The position numbers and the translations under genes are program-made. The notes under the pieces are model-generated. The model was not told the DNA's origin and did no database searches. It saw only the letters and a program-made list of their open reading frames with translations. Positions 32,239 through 42,810 of a stretch of 64,000 nt of DNA are shown one piece after another. Each line of letters begins with the position of its first letter. Position 1 is the first letter of the stretch. This DNA comes from Onchidella celtica (lineage: Eukaryota; Mollusca; Gastropoda; Systellommatophora; Onchidiidae): assembly GCA_963931925.1 (NCBI GenBank), contig OZ007581.1:10460192-10524191 (forward strand), read 5' to 3'.

Positions 32239-32955
32239 TTGACGTCACTCAGTTATGCAGTAAGACCAGGCCTTTATCAAAACAATACTGGATATTACAG
32301 AAATTATCACAAAATGAAAAAATACACGAATTCGAAGCAAAACAAATTTACCTTCAACTCTTTGGAAGAATCGACAAACTTGAAGAATTACATTTTTCCG
32401 TCCATTTCTTTGGAAACTGCTACAAATTTAAATCACTATATTTTTACATCCATTCCTTTGGAAACTGCTACAAATTTAAATCACTATATTTTTACATCCA
32501 TTTCTTTGGAAACTGCTACAAATTTAAATCACTATATTTTTACATCCATTTCTTTGGAAACTGATACAAATTTAAATCACTATATTTTTCCATCCATTTC
32601 TTTGGAAACTGATACAAATTTAAATCACTATATTTTTACATTCATTTCTTTGGAAACTGCTACAAATTTAAATCACTATATTTTTACATCCATTTCTTTG
32701 GAAACTGCTACAAATTTAAATCACTATATTTTTACATCCATTTCTTTGGAAACTGATACAAATTTAAATCACTATATTTTTCCATCCATTTCTTTGGAAA
32801 CTGATACAAATTTAAAGCACTATATTTTTACATTCATTTCTTTGGAAGAATCCAGGGATTTAACACACAAATGCAATTTGATCTCCATCTCTCTACAAAG
32901 TGCGCATGACCATCAAGGAAGATTAAAAAACCACAGAGACCTCAAGCACAGTTAA
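32239..32955 (+). CDS. doubtful open frame over the 48-bp array
   Basis: Starts at an internal ATG, has about 40 non-repeat residues, then about ten 16-residue repeats of the form ISLETxTNLNHYIFxS, then about 35 non-repeat residues. No signal peptide, no known domain, no splice or promoter support. The repeats are uncharged to weakly acidic with regular hydrophobic positions (I, L, Y, I, F). I keep it as a low-confidence entry because the open frame extends beyond both array edges. Confidence 0.15.
   Translation: MTSLSYAVRPGLYQNNTGYYRNYHKMKKYTNSKQNKFTFNSLEESTNLKNYIFPSISLETATNLNHYIFTSIPLETATNLNHYIFTSISLETATNLNHYIFTSISLETDTNLNHYIFPSISLETDTNLNHYIFTFISLETATNLNHYIFTSISLETATNLNHYIFTSISLETDTNLNHYIFPSISLETDTNLKHYIFTFISLEESRDLTHKCNLISISLQSAHDHQGRLKNHRDLKHS
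32357..32867 (+). repeat. 48-bp minisatellite, open in two frames
   Basis: Nine full 48-bp units (32405-32836) with degenerate edge units on both sides. Each starts TTTCTTTGGAAACTG and contains ACAAATTTAAATCACTATAT. In one frame a unit reads ISLETATNLNHYIFTS (16 residues). Units 2-5 and 6-9 share the variant order A, A, D-P, D-F, so a 192-bp block of four units was duplicated. The frame spans 32239-32955 (238 codons) and a second frame is open over 155 codons. Because 48 is a multiple of three, open frames can arise without selection. No protein family recognised. Confidence 0.85.
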
Positions 32956-32959
32956 TTTT

Positions 32960-33178
32960 CAAGTTCATTATCGGGAAATCATTTTCTTTCAGGTTAAATT
33001 CGGGAGTGACACGGGTCAACTAACAGTCATATGCAAAATTAAATCAATTTTTTTAATTTTTTTTGGATGAAAGATTGGCAGCCACAGACAAAACTGAAGG
33101 AAGTCGGAGGGGACGGGAGCTGGGCTCTCTCAGCAGCCAGCAATTATGCTCAAGGGAAAACCACAAAACACAATTTCT
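32960..33178. other. unique sequence
   Basis: Nothing recognised. Confidence 0.4.
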
Positions 33179-33893
33179 ATTTAATCTAGTAATGTTCCTT
33201 ATTCAAACTTAAACACAGAAACACTGGGAAAAAAACAAACAAAAAAAAAACTTCCTGCTAACACTGAAAAGATTAACAGGGATTACAAATCTTTTCTCTG
33301 AACTCAGAGAGAGAGAGAGAGGGACAGAGAGAAAGAGAGGGAGACAGACAGACGGGGGGGGGGGGGGGAGGTCAAAGAAAACTCTTAAATCTGGGTGACG
33401 AAGTGGCAAGAAATTAAAATTGTTATAGAGTCTAACGGCTAATTCATTTAATCTAGTAATGTTCCTTATTCAAACTTAAACACAGAAACACTGGAAAAAA
33501 AACAACAAAAAAAACTTCCTGCTAACACTGAAAAGATTAACAGGGATTACAAATCTTTTCTCTGAACTCAGTTAGAGAGAGAGAGGGAGATAGAGAGGGA
33601 GACAGACAGACAGACAGACAGACACACGGGGAGGAAGAAATGGGTGAAAAGGTAAACTGAGTAGGGGGTCAAAGAGTTCCCGACCTCAGATTTTTTTGTT
33701 GTTGTTATTTTTGTGTGGTCAGAAATAAAAATGCAAAAAAGAAAGAAAAAAAATGTTCGGCACAGCCTGGAGTTGAGTCAGCAGCAATTACCATCATGAA
33801 TTAGCCGTTAGACTCTATAATAATTTTAATTTCTTGCCACTTCGTCACCCAGATTTAAGAGTTTTCTTTGACCACTCCCCCCCCCCCCCCCCC
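33179..33893. repeat. nested direct and inverted duplication
   Basis: Block A (33181-33325) and A' (33448-33590) are direct repeats offset 267 bp, both starting TTAATCTAGTAATGTTCCTT and ending in GA runs. Block B (about 33355-33447: G run, GTCAAAGAAAACTCTTAAAT, CTGGGTGACGAAGTGGCAAG) reappears inverted as B' (33796-33893), with only a few differences and a matching C run. Order: A, GA, poly-G, B, A', GA, spacer, inverted B', poly-C. Confidence 0.9.
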
Positions 33894-34034
33894 AAATTTC
33901 AGTTCATGTCAGCTGACATGTGCTATTATAACTATCTGCTGCTAATTTCAGGTCATTACAAAGTGTTCATAGACTACTGACCAAATATTATAAAAACCAC
34001 AGAAAAAACTGTGGGGTCGCAGCAAGGCTATAGG

Positions 34035-34200
34035 CAGAGTCAAAATTTTGGCCAAAAGAAAAAATTGCATGTAGCAAAGCCTTTTCTGTCTTCTCTTTTA
34101 GTTTGCGTTTCATTGTATCGTTTGGGTATCATTTCTTGCGCGAGGCTTTGCTACATACAACTTTTTTGCTTGGTTTTTTTTTTTTTGGCCACAGTAATAT
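34035..34200 (+). mobile_element. MITE-2, palindromic copy
   Basis: Left arm GTCAAAATTTTGGCCAAAAG..GCATGTAGCAAAGCC (about 34038-34081) and right arm GGCTTTGCTACATACAAC..TTTTGGCC (about 34144-34191) are inverted and flank about 65 bp. A partial copy is at 19.01-19.12 kb. No coding content. Target duplication not resolved. Confidence 0.75.
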
Positions 34201-35003
34201 AAATCTGTATAGCAGCGTGAAGATTTGCAAGACAAAGGGTTTTTGTCTGTTGTTTTTTTTTAGGTGTCAATCCATTCGACTGTTGACACATTCACCTTTT
34301 GCATGGCGTCTGTATGAGTCACAGAGTTTTTTTAGAACGATTCTTGACGCTAAGGAATATTAACAATACGGATTATCATATTACGACAATCTTGCCTGCA
34401 ATGTTAGTCATAGCTACTGAAGTGTTGTTGTTGTTGTGTGTGTGTATGTGGGGGGGGGTGTCTTGTTTTTGTTTTGTTTTTTCAATTTTTTTTTTTTTAC
34501 GACCCCAATGTATGTAAAGCACCGGGGAAGCAATGCCATGTTGTTTAAATCATCACGGTCATTCCTGAACTGCTCAAGTCATATTTTGGGGCGTTTTGAG
34601 ATGAAATAATCCTCACCTTAATCAGTCATGCTGCATTGTTCAACAGTTCATCAGTCTTGTTTTGTTTCGTTGAGATAATAAACGTGCTTTTAAACGTTCA
34701 TATACAGGGTTCCCTCATTTCATGTACAGACCCAAGCATCAAGAACCTAGAACATGGTCTGATACTCTGATCTTGTCACACCAACTTGTTCATGGCATGG
34801 CAATTCGCACGTTTTTCTTAATGTTCCCGTGCTCATTACCATCTTTAATACATTCAATATAATTGAAACAACCATAAGTCAACTTTTTGAAAACATTTGG
34901 TAAATATTATGATTGCCTACTCTGTGATTACTGAAACTAGTACAAATTAACAGTTTAAAAAACTGCATACATGAGTAAATATTGTTGCATACATCGCGGG
35001 TAC
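34201..35003. other. unique sequence
   Basis: T-rich and GTT runs near 34421-34500. No gene recognised. Confidence 0.4.
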
Positions 35004-35243
35004 AGAGCAAAATTGTTGTATCTCCAGGTTTATGAATAATGGGAGCTTACTCAGAAACATCACAATATTGCTCTCAGAGATCGCATTTTTAAGGGAGATA
35101 CAACAATACTGCTTCTCTGTAACTTGGAACCGGTTAAAGATAAAGGAATAAGGAAAAACTTGCAAGAAGCAGTTTGTCATTATTACAGTATTGCCATTAT
35201 GAACCCCAAATTCACACACCTAGAGATACGACAATTTTGCTCT
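35004..35243. mobile_element. possible MITE with 21-bp inverted ends
   Basis: AGAGCAAAATTGTTGTATCTC (20 of 21 bases pair) at 35004-35024 is the inverted counterpart of 35223-35243. A further related piece, GAGATACAACAATACTGCTT, lies inside at about 35095-35114. The 240-bp size fits a MITE, but no target duplication is clear. Confidence 0.45.
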
Positions 35244-35548
35244 ATGCCCTCCACATGTACTTCTTAATATTAATAATTTTGTAAAATGTGTATGTAACAG
35301 TAAAAAAATGTATGTATAAATAGTGTTCATATCCTGTGGTTCTCGAACACCAGAAGTTTAAAGTACATTTTATTTAAGCAAGTTTGGCCGCCCCTGGCAT
35401 TTAGGGTATTTTTCCGTGGCAAGGACAGAATAGGGTTGGGTGATAGAGGGTGGTGATTCCACAAGGGGAAAAACTATTATCATGCTCAATTGGTTTCTTT
35501 TCACAGAATTTCAATTCCTGGTGAGTTTGGGTTTTTTTTTTTCTGCCA
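35244..35548. other. unique sequence
   Basis: Nothing recognised. Confidence 0.4.
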
Positions 35549-35615
35549 GAGAGAGAGAGAGAGAGAGAGAGAGAGCGTGTGTGTGTGTGTGTGTGAAAGA
35601 TAGAGAGAGAGAGAG
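35549..35615. repeat. (GA)n-(GT)n-(GA)n tract
   Basis: Compound dinucleotide repeat. Confidence 0.88.
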
Positions 35616-35667
35616 GACTTCGGCTACTACTACCTGGGGTCATACTGGTTTCTCTGATACTGGTGTC

Positions 35668-35705
35668 TTCTGATTGGCTCAGCCTGATCGCCGATTTGCA
35701 TACAG
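35668..35705. promoter_or_regulatory. CCAAT plus octamer pair
   Basis: Inverted CCAAT (GATTGG, about 35671-35676) lies 18 bp before ATTTGCAT (35694-35701), the POU/Oct octamer. Such pairs occur in histone H2B-type promoters, but no histone gene follows, so the pair may be chance. Confidence 0.2.
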
Positions 35706-36312
35706 CGACTTGACCTCGTGTGGCACTAACGGGAGGTTTGGAAAGGTAATGGCGCGCGGGGGGGGGGGGGGGTTACCATATTATGAAAGGTGAAAAAGAG
35801 GGGTGAAAGGGGCGCACTAAAGTTAACGGGGTGGAAGTAGTGGGTGATCAAAGTAGGAGGGGCGGGTAGTTCTATAGCGTGTGCACGAGATGAACTGGGG
35901 AGGAGAGGGGTAACTGAAGTACCCCAGAATAACGTTATGTCTTGGTTACCCTTGCTCCAACAACCCCCACCCCACCCCTCCCAAAATTCATTTCTCTCCT
36001 GTCACCTCTCAGCACCCTGAAAAGACGCGAGCCCGCCAGCCAGTGCATAAATTGACTCTTATCTCATAACGTATCTGAAGTTCCGTTATTCCAGAATATG
36101 TGTCATAAAATTCTCGACAGCAACTTGTTGATTTGTTGTTTTTCCCCACCTGTTGTTATTATTTGCCCACGTGGTCTCCACCACCACTGCCGACGACACC
36201 GGTTTTCTACACTGAAGGAAAACAAACTATAACATCGGCGTTCCGCTTTGAATCGTAACAAAAATGATACCGATAACTTAAAATACATTGCTGGTCTTAT
36301 GCCTACATTACA
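35706..36312. other. unique sequence with ~15-G tract
   Basis: G run at about 35758-35772. No gene recognised. Confidence 0.4.
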
Positions 36313-36545
36313 AAGTGTTTAATTTACTACAAATCACAAATTTAACTGATTCACTCCTATAAACCGCTCTCAGCGGTTCATGCAAAACAAAACAAACAAA
36401 AAAAGCACTTAAGTGTTTAATTTACTACTACTACAACTACTACTACTACTACTATTTCCTATATGTCTGTCCTACAAACACAAATTTAACCGATTCGCTC
36501 TTATAAGCCGCTCTCAGCGGTTCATGCAAAACAAAATAACAACAA
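36313..36545. repeat. 98-bp tandem duplication with CTA expansion
   Basis: AAGTGTTTAATTTACTAC occurs at 36313 and 36411. Both units continue with ACAAATTTAAC.GATTC.CTC and the hairpin CCGCTCTCAGCGG, then TTCATGCAAAACAAAA. Only the second has a (CTA)n expansion at about 36424-36455. Confidence 0.85.
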
Positions 36546-36562
36546 CATTTAATTCAGTTCAA

Positions 36563-36690
36563 ATGGTGAGCTTTTGGAGTTTAAGCACGTCCACACGCTA
36601 ACAGCCACGCTGTGCTAGGAAGAAATCAAGAGGACAGACAGACAGAATATAACAGAAGGATAAGACGGGAGGAGATCCTTCCAAGGAATG
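36563..36690 (+). repeat. repeat W, single copy
   Basis: GAGTTTAAGCACGTCCACAC, AACAGCCACGCTGTGCTAGG, ACAGACAGAATATAACAGAA and GATAAGACGGGAGGAGA follow the W order. Confidence 0.75.
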
Positions 36691-37275
36691 ATCCAGAAAT
36701 CATGATTTTTTTTTTAACCCCCCCCCCCCGCCTTTTTTCCCTTTTCAAAATCCTCGGCTCTGTCTCCCGTCATAAAAAATGTATAACCCAAAAAATGCCA
36801 CGCATGATTAAATAAATCCGGTTGCCACGTTCAAACCAAGTATTACCAGTACATTTCGAACTGAAAATTGGTTTTTTTAATTCTTTGAGACGGCAAACTA
36901 AATAAAAGCTGCCAAATCTGGGGTGAATACTATACACGAGTCATAACGGCGTACAGGTGTTCAATGTGGAGCGCTGACGTTATAGAAACCATAAAACCAC
37001 AACAGTAGTCAATGTGTACGGCCTTTATCAATTACATCCGGCATAACACTGACAAGTCACCCGTATTGAACCAAACAAAAAAAAAGAAATTACTATTGGG
37101 GGGAAAAAACCTTTTGAATACAGTAGAATCCCTGGATTTTCAGTCACTTTTGGGGGGGGGGGGGTCTCGCCACCCGTTTCGAAACTGTATCTTATCACCA
37201 AACTTGTGCTGCGGACCCTTCCCAAAAAGCGCCAAAACACAAAAACTTCGCTTACGTCTTTCTTCTTTCCGTTAA
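36691..37275. other. unique sequence with C and G runs
   Basis: C run about 36718-36729, G run about 37152-37164. No gene recognised. Confidence 0.4.
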
Positions 37276-37600
37276 TGTATCCTCTCTCTCTCTCTCTCTC
37301 TACTCTCACTCACATAGACACACACACACACACACAAGTACACGCACCATGGGACACAGAGAAGCCCACACATGCATAGCTAGACAGATAGACAAAACTG
37401 ATTATATACACATGCACAAAGTCACAAACACAGGGCGAGAGAAAAAGGAGGGGAGACTGGCAGAAACAGAGAGATAGAGAGAGAGAAAGACAGCGAGGAC
37501 AGACAGACAGACAGAGAGGGAGAGAGAGAAAGAGAGAGAGACAGAGACAGAGACCCCCCCCCCCAAGGCTGAGAACCCCCTGCACTAGGAGATCGGATTA
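37276..37600. repeat. CT, CA and GA low-complexity with hAT-like end
   Basis: CT run near 37280-37302, CA run near 37318-37336, GA-rich 37436-37553, C run 37554-37564, then on the minus strand CAGGGGGTTCTCAGCCTTGG, a hAT-like terminus. Confidence 0.7.
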
Positions 37601-38026
37601 CCAAGACAACAGAAACCCTTGGGATACATGAAGACATAACGGAATAAGGTAAACCTGAATTCATGCTGGAGCCATTCAAACTTTTATCACCAAGGGGAAA
37701 CTGTCAACTCAAAAGACTTTTGGCCGCTGAATTCATAAATTACGCCGCGGAATTCATAAATTACGCCGCGGTTTCTATGGGAGTTGACGCCAGATAAGAG
37801 CAGATCGTTTCAGGTGTGCTCAATTCTACCTGAATGATAAAACAGGCCAACGGGTGGAGTCTTCAAAACCTTACCTGGAGACTGGGGACGCACACTTTCG
37901 ATTGGTACATTATCTCTGCTAGTTTACCGTTATACTGAATTCATGCGGTTCCTCTATACCCAGCGGCGGATCTACGATGAATAGTCGGTGAACAGTGATG
38001 AGACTGCTTTTTCAATGCAGATGACT
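37601..38026. other. unique sequence with short duplication
   Basis: GAATTCATAAATTACGCCGC occurs twice in tandem at about 37728-37771. CAGCGGCGGATCTACG at about 37971 resembles a hAT end. Confidence 0.5.
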
Positions 38027-38086
<60 letters not shown>

Positions 38087-38087
38087 T
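38027..38087. repeat. (TTAG)n microsatellite
   Basis: About 15 perfect TTAG units. Not the TTAGGG telomere motif. Confidence 0.95.
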
Positions 38088-38149
38088 AGTTACGTCCGTC
38101 CGCTGTTGCCACAAAGTGTCAGTCCAAAGCGGATAGACAGAAAGAACGC

Positions 38150-38189
38150 TACAGAGGGAGAGACAGAGAGACAGAGAGAGACAGAGAGA

Positions 38190-38233
<44 letters not shown>

Positions 38234-38330
38234 GAGACAGACAGAGAGAGAGACAGAGAGAGACAGACAGACAGAGAGAGACAGAGAGAGAGGGGGGGGA
38301 GAGAGAGATAGAGAGAGAGAGAGAGACGGA
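38150..38330. repeat. (GA)n/GACA tract
   Basis: Purine-rich repeat between (TTAG)n and the LINE remnant. Confidence 0.9.
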
Positions 38331-38541
38331 CGATGTAGCCTCTGTTGGAGTGAAGGTTGTGTTTCTGAAGAATCTTAGTCACTTATTCTATCAATCGTTT
38401 TCTTGGCCTTGCCCTGTTTCTAGAACGAGAATGTATAGTGGAATATGCCCGTGGTGCTGAGTCTGTGGTGAGGCGGCATTTCCCATAAGATATCTTAACC
38501 ATTTGATTTGTTCTGTGTGTAACTATGTGATCTCTTTATGA

Positions 38542-38805
38542 TGGCCGTACCTTCTTCAATGGTATGGGCATGTGACAAGATCAGATGGGCTCTCTAAGAC
38601 CATACTACAAGGAACAGTGCAGGGGAAGAGAAGGCGAGGCAGACCGAGGAAGAAATGGGCAGATAACATTGCGGAATGGACCAAGATGAGCTTTCCCGCA
38701 ACCCAGACACTCGCCCACAACCGCCACAAATGGAGCCAGCTGGTGCAGCGTTCATCACTGCAGCGCCCCTACGACCCCGGCGGTTATGGGATCAGTGACC
38801 AGTGA
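38542..38805 (+). pseudogene. C-terminal remnant of a non-LTR retrotransposon ORF2 (reverse transcriptase)
   Basis: The frame reads WPYLLQWYGHVTRSDGLSKT, then a basic RRRGRPRKKWADNI block, and closes with a tryptophan-containing HNRHKWSQLVQRSS segment and a stop. The pattern (Q/R)W(Y/F)GHVxR, then GKRRRGRPRxxWxDNI, then a short tail is the characteristic C-terminus of reverse-transcriptase polyproteins from animal LINEs, downstream of the palm and thumb. Only about 88 codons survive. Just upstream is a stop, and no YADD-type catalytic core is visible, so the copy is dead and heavily 5' truncated, as is usual for LINE insertions. The clade cannot be assigned from this region. It is in the same window as LINE 3' ends at 41.5, 58.85 and 58.99 kb, but I see no evidence that they are the same element. 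Confidence 0.8.
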
Positions 38806-39339
38806 CCTTCTTCAATCCTTGATTTTCGCGGATTCGGGGAACTCTGACGGTTTTGTAATCATACAAACTTAGGGACCCCAGGCTGAAAGACAGAGCACAT
38901 GACTTTATTCTATTTTATAATGATGCTAAAAGGTGAATTGGACCAAGTTTGGGACATACTGTGCTTTTCAGGAGCACCGCATGCAGCATTATGAAAAGAA
39001 AAAAGAAAAACAGCGCTGTCGACTGGAAAGGTCAAAGGTGAAAACAAAAGGCTGCCTGATCCTGATCAAACACACGTCACCCAGGTCGAGGGCAACTCGA
39101 AATCCCGAGCGTTCTTTCTCCACCATTGCCGTTCACTAGGAATAGGCACGTCTCTCTTTGTATGTGTCCAAACTACGGCACTTTTTCTGTCTCTCCGTCC
39201 ATCTGTCCATCCATGAGGTACAAGCCTTGCCTCAATGCACTCTGACTAGATCTCCACATACATACATAGGAAACCGGTTTGTACTTTGTCTCATAAGCCA
39301 CATAAATCTCTCGCTTTCTCTGTCGCTTTCGTTCCATCT
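38806..39339. other. unique sequence, hAT-like motif
   Basis: TTTTCGCGGATTCGGGGAAC at about 38822 is shared with about 52817 and is probably a MITE end. The rest is not recognised. Confidence 0.45.
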
Positions 39340-39612
39340 GCCTTTTGTCTCTCTCTGTCTGCCTCTCTAGCTCTCAAAGCAGCTTTCTCTCTCTCTCTCT
39401 CTCCAGCCTTCTTCTGTCTGTCCGCCTCTCTCTCTCTCTCTCTCTCTCTCTGCAGCTTTCCTTCCGTCCGCCCACCCGTCTCTCTCTCTCTCTCTCTCGG
39501 TACTGGGTAATGGACGGTACTTTCTTTCTGCATGTCTACCTCTCTCGACAGTTTTCTTTTCATCTATCCGCCCCCCCCCCCCAACCAATCGCTCTCTCTC
39601 TCTCTCTCCCGC
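39340..39612. repeat. (CT)n-rich tract
   Basis: Pyrimidine-rich with several pure CT runs and about 11 C near 39571-39582. Confidence 0.9.
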
Positions 39613-39924
39613 CCTCCTTTTGCTATCTTTGAATCAACTCTTTCAATTGTGACTCTTTTTACATTATACTAAAAGCCTCCCTCCCTCATCCATCTCCTTT
39701 TGCCTTTCCCTCCAACAATTCAATTCTATGTCAAGAAAATCTCTTCACATTCAAACCTTCTTTGCCCCTTCTTCACTCTTCTTATCTCTCAACTGGTTAC
39801 ATTGAACATGCACAGATAATTCCCACAAGGGTTTCAGTCCCACTGAAGTGATGTAAAGTGGGAGAAATTAGTTCCCTTTCAATCTGCCCTTCACTGTTTT
39901 GGTCAAACGGTTTATATGTGCAAG
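39613..39924. other. unique sequence
   Basis: CT-leaning, no feature recognised. Confidence 0.4.
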
Positions 39925-40220
39925 GAAAAAGCAAAATGATAGACAGAATATAAGAGAATGATAAGACAAGGAGGAATGAATGGACATGAACAGGGAGATG
40001 GATGGATGGGTGGGGGGTGGGTGGATGGATGGATGGAATGATGGGTGGATGCAGGGACGGGGAGAATAAATGGATAGATGGGCGGATGAATAGTCGAGTG
40101 GATGAATAAATAGACCGACGGATGGATGGGTGGATGCAGGGACGGGGAGAATAAATGGACAGATGGATAGATGAATAGTCGAGTGGATGAATAAATAGAC
40201 CGACGGATGGATGGGAGACG
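39925..40220. repeat. GGAT array with 85-bp duplication and W fragment
   Basis: A short W piece (GATAGACAGAATATAAGAGA) at about 39938 precedes GGAT repeats. An 85-bp unit with GCAGGGACGGGGAGAATAAA and ATAGTCGAGTGGATGAATAA occurs at 40051 and 40136. Confidence 0.85.
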
Positions 40221-41293
40221 GCAGGAGTGGATAAACAGACAAATAACTATAAACATAGTGAATGAATAAAGTAGGTGGATAAACTAAACGAGCACAATCT
40301 TGAATAGATGAAAGATGACTCATCAGGCTCCCTCTAGGCGGAGACGGAAACTTCGAGGCCACGGCGAGAGAATTGAATGGAGGGATTTATATAGAAATAA
40401 TGACCCAGCCAGACCACTGGACGAGTGAATAAATAGATGGACTCTGCAAGACACAGCAACAATAGACAAGTACTGAGTCGGTCCACGCTGTGAATGAACT
40501 CTTACAATTATAGCCCTGCACCAAGCCTCCTTTATTGACACCTCATCCTTCTCTCTCGCTGCCAAACCAAGCTATATCGTATACTACATACACGGTATCA
40601 CATTTCACACATTCATGAAGACTACAGAGGAAGAACGTCAGTTGTCACAAAATGCGGGTTTTATGGTTACCTCTCTCAACTCTTAGCTAATATCTTCAGC
40701 TTTATTCCTCTCATGAGCTCATACCGAGTAAGTGAAAAACCATCGTTGTCCAGCAATAGGAGCAACTTTGGATAAGATATCCTCTTTCAACCCATGGACT
40801 TTCAAACTTTAAAATGAGAATTTCTCCAAATCTTCATTTTGTGACCACTGGCGTTTTTCCCTGTAGTTTTTCATATCGTAACCAAAATGTAACACTTCGT
40901 CGCCCATCTCACGTCCTGGATGGAGCGTCAAAAAATTTCCCCCACATTTCATTGGAGAAAGTTTCAAGGCTTTGGTGACAGAGTGAGATTTCTTATGTGC
41001 CCAGGCAAGCAACCCATGTTCCTGCTTGTAGGTTCAAAACTATCCAAGAGATCGAATCGTCACTGTGTGAGAATAATTATGATCTCACCACGAGCAGCGA
41101 TTCAGGCTCTTTAGGCCTTGCAGACATTCCTGCTTGTGGTAGAATTCTGATTTTGGGAGAATTTTGTTCATAGGGGCGTAATATAGACGATCCTTTTCGC
41201 AATCAGTAATTGGAAGTAGCAGTGTTTCCTGAATGTGGTCTGCTGTTGTTAGTTTTTCCTAATGGATTGTTCTTACGGTGTGTTTGTGTGAGA
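40221..41293. other. unique sequence
   Basis: No gene or repeat recognised. Frames at 40809-41114 lack motifs. Confidence 0.4.
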
Positions 41294-41545
41294 ATTGTTC
41301 TTACTTGTTGGTAATGTTGTGTGAGCAATGTGCGTTGCTTGTTGGTAATGTTGTGTGACCAATGTGCGTTACTTGTTGGTAATGTTGTGTGAGCAATGTG
41401 CGTTACTTGTTGGTAATGTTGTGTGAGCAGTGTGCGTTAAAGACCTGTAGGTCTTAGATACTGTATTTATACTGTTACTGATGCTGTGACAACAAATTTC
41501 CTGGAAACGGGATAATAAAGTTATATCTTATATTATCTTATCTAA
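41294..41545 (+). mobile_element. LINE 3' end preceded by 34-bp minisatellite
   Basis: Four units of 34 bp (CTTGTTGGTAATGTTGTGTG, then AGCAATGTGCGTTA) at 41294-41440 are followed by the palindrome AGACCTGTAGGTCT, then ACAAATTTCCTGGAAACGGG and ATAATAAAGTTATATC with a TATCT-type repeat tail. The AAATTTCC..GGGATAATAAAG hairpin plus short-repeat tail is typical of LINE 3' ends. Confidence 0.75.
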
Positions 41546-42123
41546 TTAAGGGGTTTTCTGATCATTTAGTTGTAGAAATGATTAAAAATAACCTTTCTCG
41601 CCTCGAGTTTTTTGGGGGAAATGAAAACAGCCTGCTGATACATTTCTGTGTATCACTAGTCGTACATGAGGAATAGACGGCTGAGGTAGTCGTTACTAAA
41701 AAAAAACACTTCAAAATGGTCAATTCGCCAGTTCGGTGAGAAGGATGGCGGACTTGTAAACTAACTGGGGCGACCAGAATGTTCCATTTTCACTCTGACA
41801 TCTCCATCAATGGTCAAACAGCCAATAAAGCTGTAAAACCAACAGCCGCCACATTGCCAATTTCGTCACGGTAGCTGATGCGAACAAGAACATGCCAGTT
41901 CATCGCCCCATGGGACGCCTAGTCGCCTAGTAAGTCCCCACACCCTTCCCATTTGCCTTTCTTCATTACCTACACGGGTTCTCGTTCTGTGCAACTGGAA
42001 CCTCTCCAGAGTCCAAATACGACAATTATTATCGTCAAGGTCAATAGTACTGTACCACCATTTGACAGAACACGTCCTGGGAACGTAGGGAGGGGGGGGG
42101 GGGAGGGAGGAAAAGAGAGTCTT
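41546..42123. other. unique sequence
   Basis: G run about 42090-42102. No gene recognised. Confidence 0.4.
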
Positions 42124-42422
42124 AAAGTTAATGCAACCAGTGGCGTACCTATACAATTTCTGGGGCCCTGAAGCTTGAACTGTTTTAAGGCCTCTCCGCA
42201 ACCAGCAACAATAAGACAAACATCCAAAATTCACTCATTAAAAAGGTTTCTTCAAGGCCCCAACGTCGGTGGTTAAAGTTAATGCAACCACTGGCGGACC
42301 TACAGTTTTGGGACCCTGAAGCTTGAACTGTTTGTCATGGGGCCCCTTCGCAACCAAGCAACTAGAAATGGGGCAAACATCCAAAACTCACAAATTAAAA
42401 CAATTTCTTCAAGGCCCCTCCG
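42124..42422. repeat. 151-bp tandem duplication, hAT-like
   Basis: Units 42124-42274 and 42275-42422 share AAAGTTAATGCAACCA, CTGAAGCTTGAACTGTTT, CGCAACCA, CAAACATCCAAAA and TTTCTTCAAGGCCCC. CAGTGGCGTACCTA in the first resembles a hAT terminus. Confidence 0.82.
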
Positions 42423-42664
42423 AGATGCGGCCTCCGGGAACAGGGACTCTGAAGTTGTAAGCTTCATTAGTATATTCACCACTGAATGCAACCAGCATAC
42501 AATTCATGCAGTATCCGTTTGACCGTCGTAAACTAAAACAATAATAATTATTTTTTCTTTCTTGACAGTCTTTTCTTTAAATAGCTCTTGGCGCCTGTTC
42601 GGGAAACGAAACACCCAAAATACATTTTCATGTTTATCAGTGGTATAAAACAGAATGTTGAGTT
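42423..42664. other. unique sequence
   Basis: Nothing recognised. Confidence 0.4.
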
Positions 42665-42810
42665 CTAAAGTGAGTTTTGACTTTGAGTGTAGAGAGAGCA
42701 CGTCCACTTGATGGTGGACACATTGTGCAAGAAAGAAGCAAAGATAGACAGAATATGGCAGGTGGACAGGACAGATTAGGAGACCCTACGAGAAGCTGTG
42801 AGGGCCGTAC
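42665..42810 (+). repeat. repeat W, single copy
   Basis: AGAGAGCACGTCCACTTGAT, ACACATTGTGCAAGAAAGAA, GATAGACAGAATATGGCAGG and AGGAGACCCTACGAGAAGC follow the W consensus. Confidence 0.75.

Noticed and set aside
35668-35705. Histone gene promoter
   Set aside because: CCAAT and octamer are present, but no histone coding sequence or TATA box follows on either side.
38027-38087. (TTAG)n as telomere repeat
   Set aside because: Lophotrochozoan telomeres are TTAGGG; the array is short and internal.
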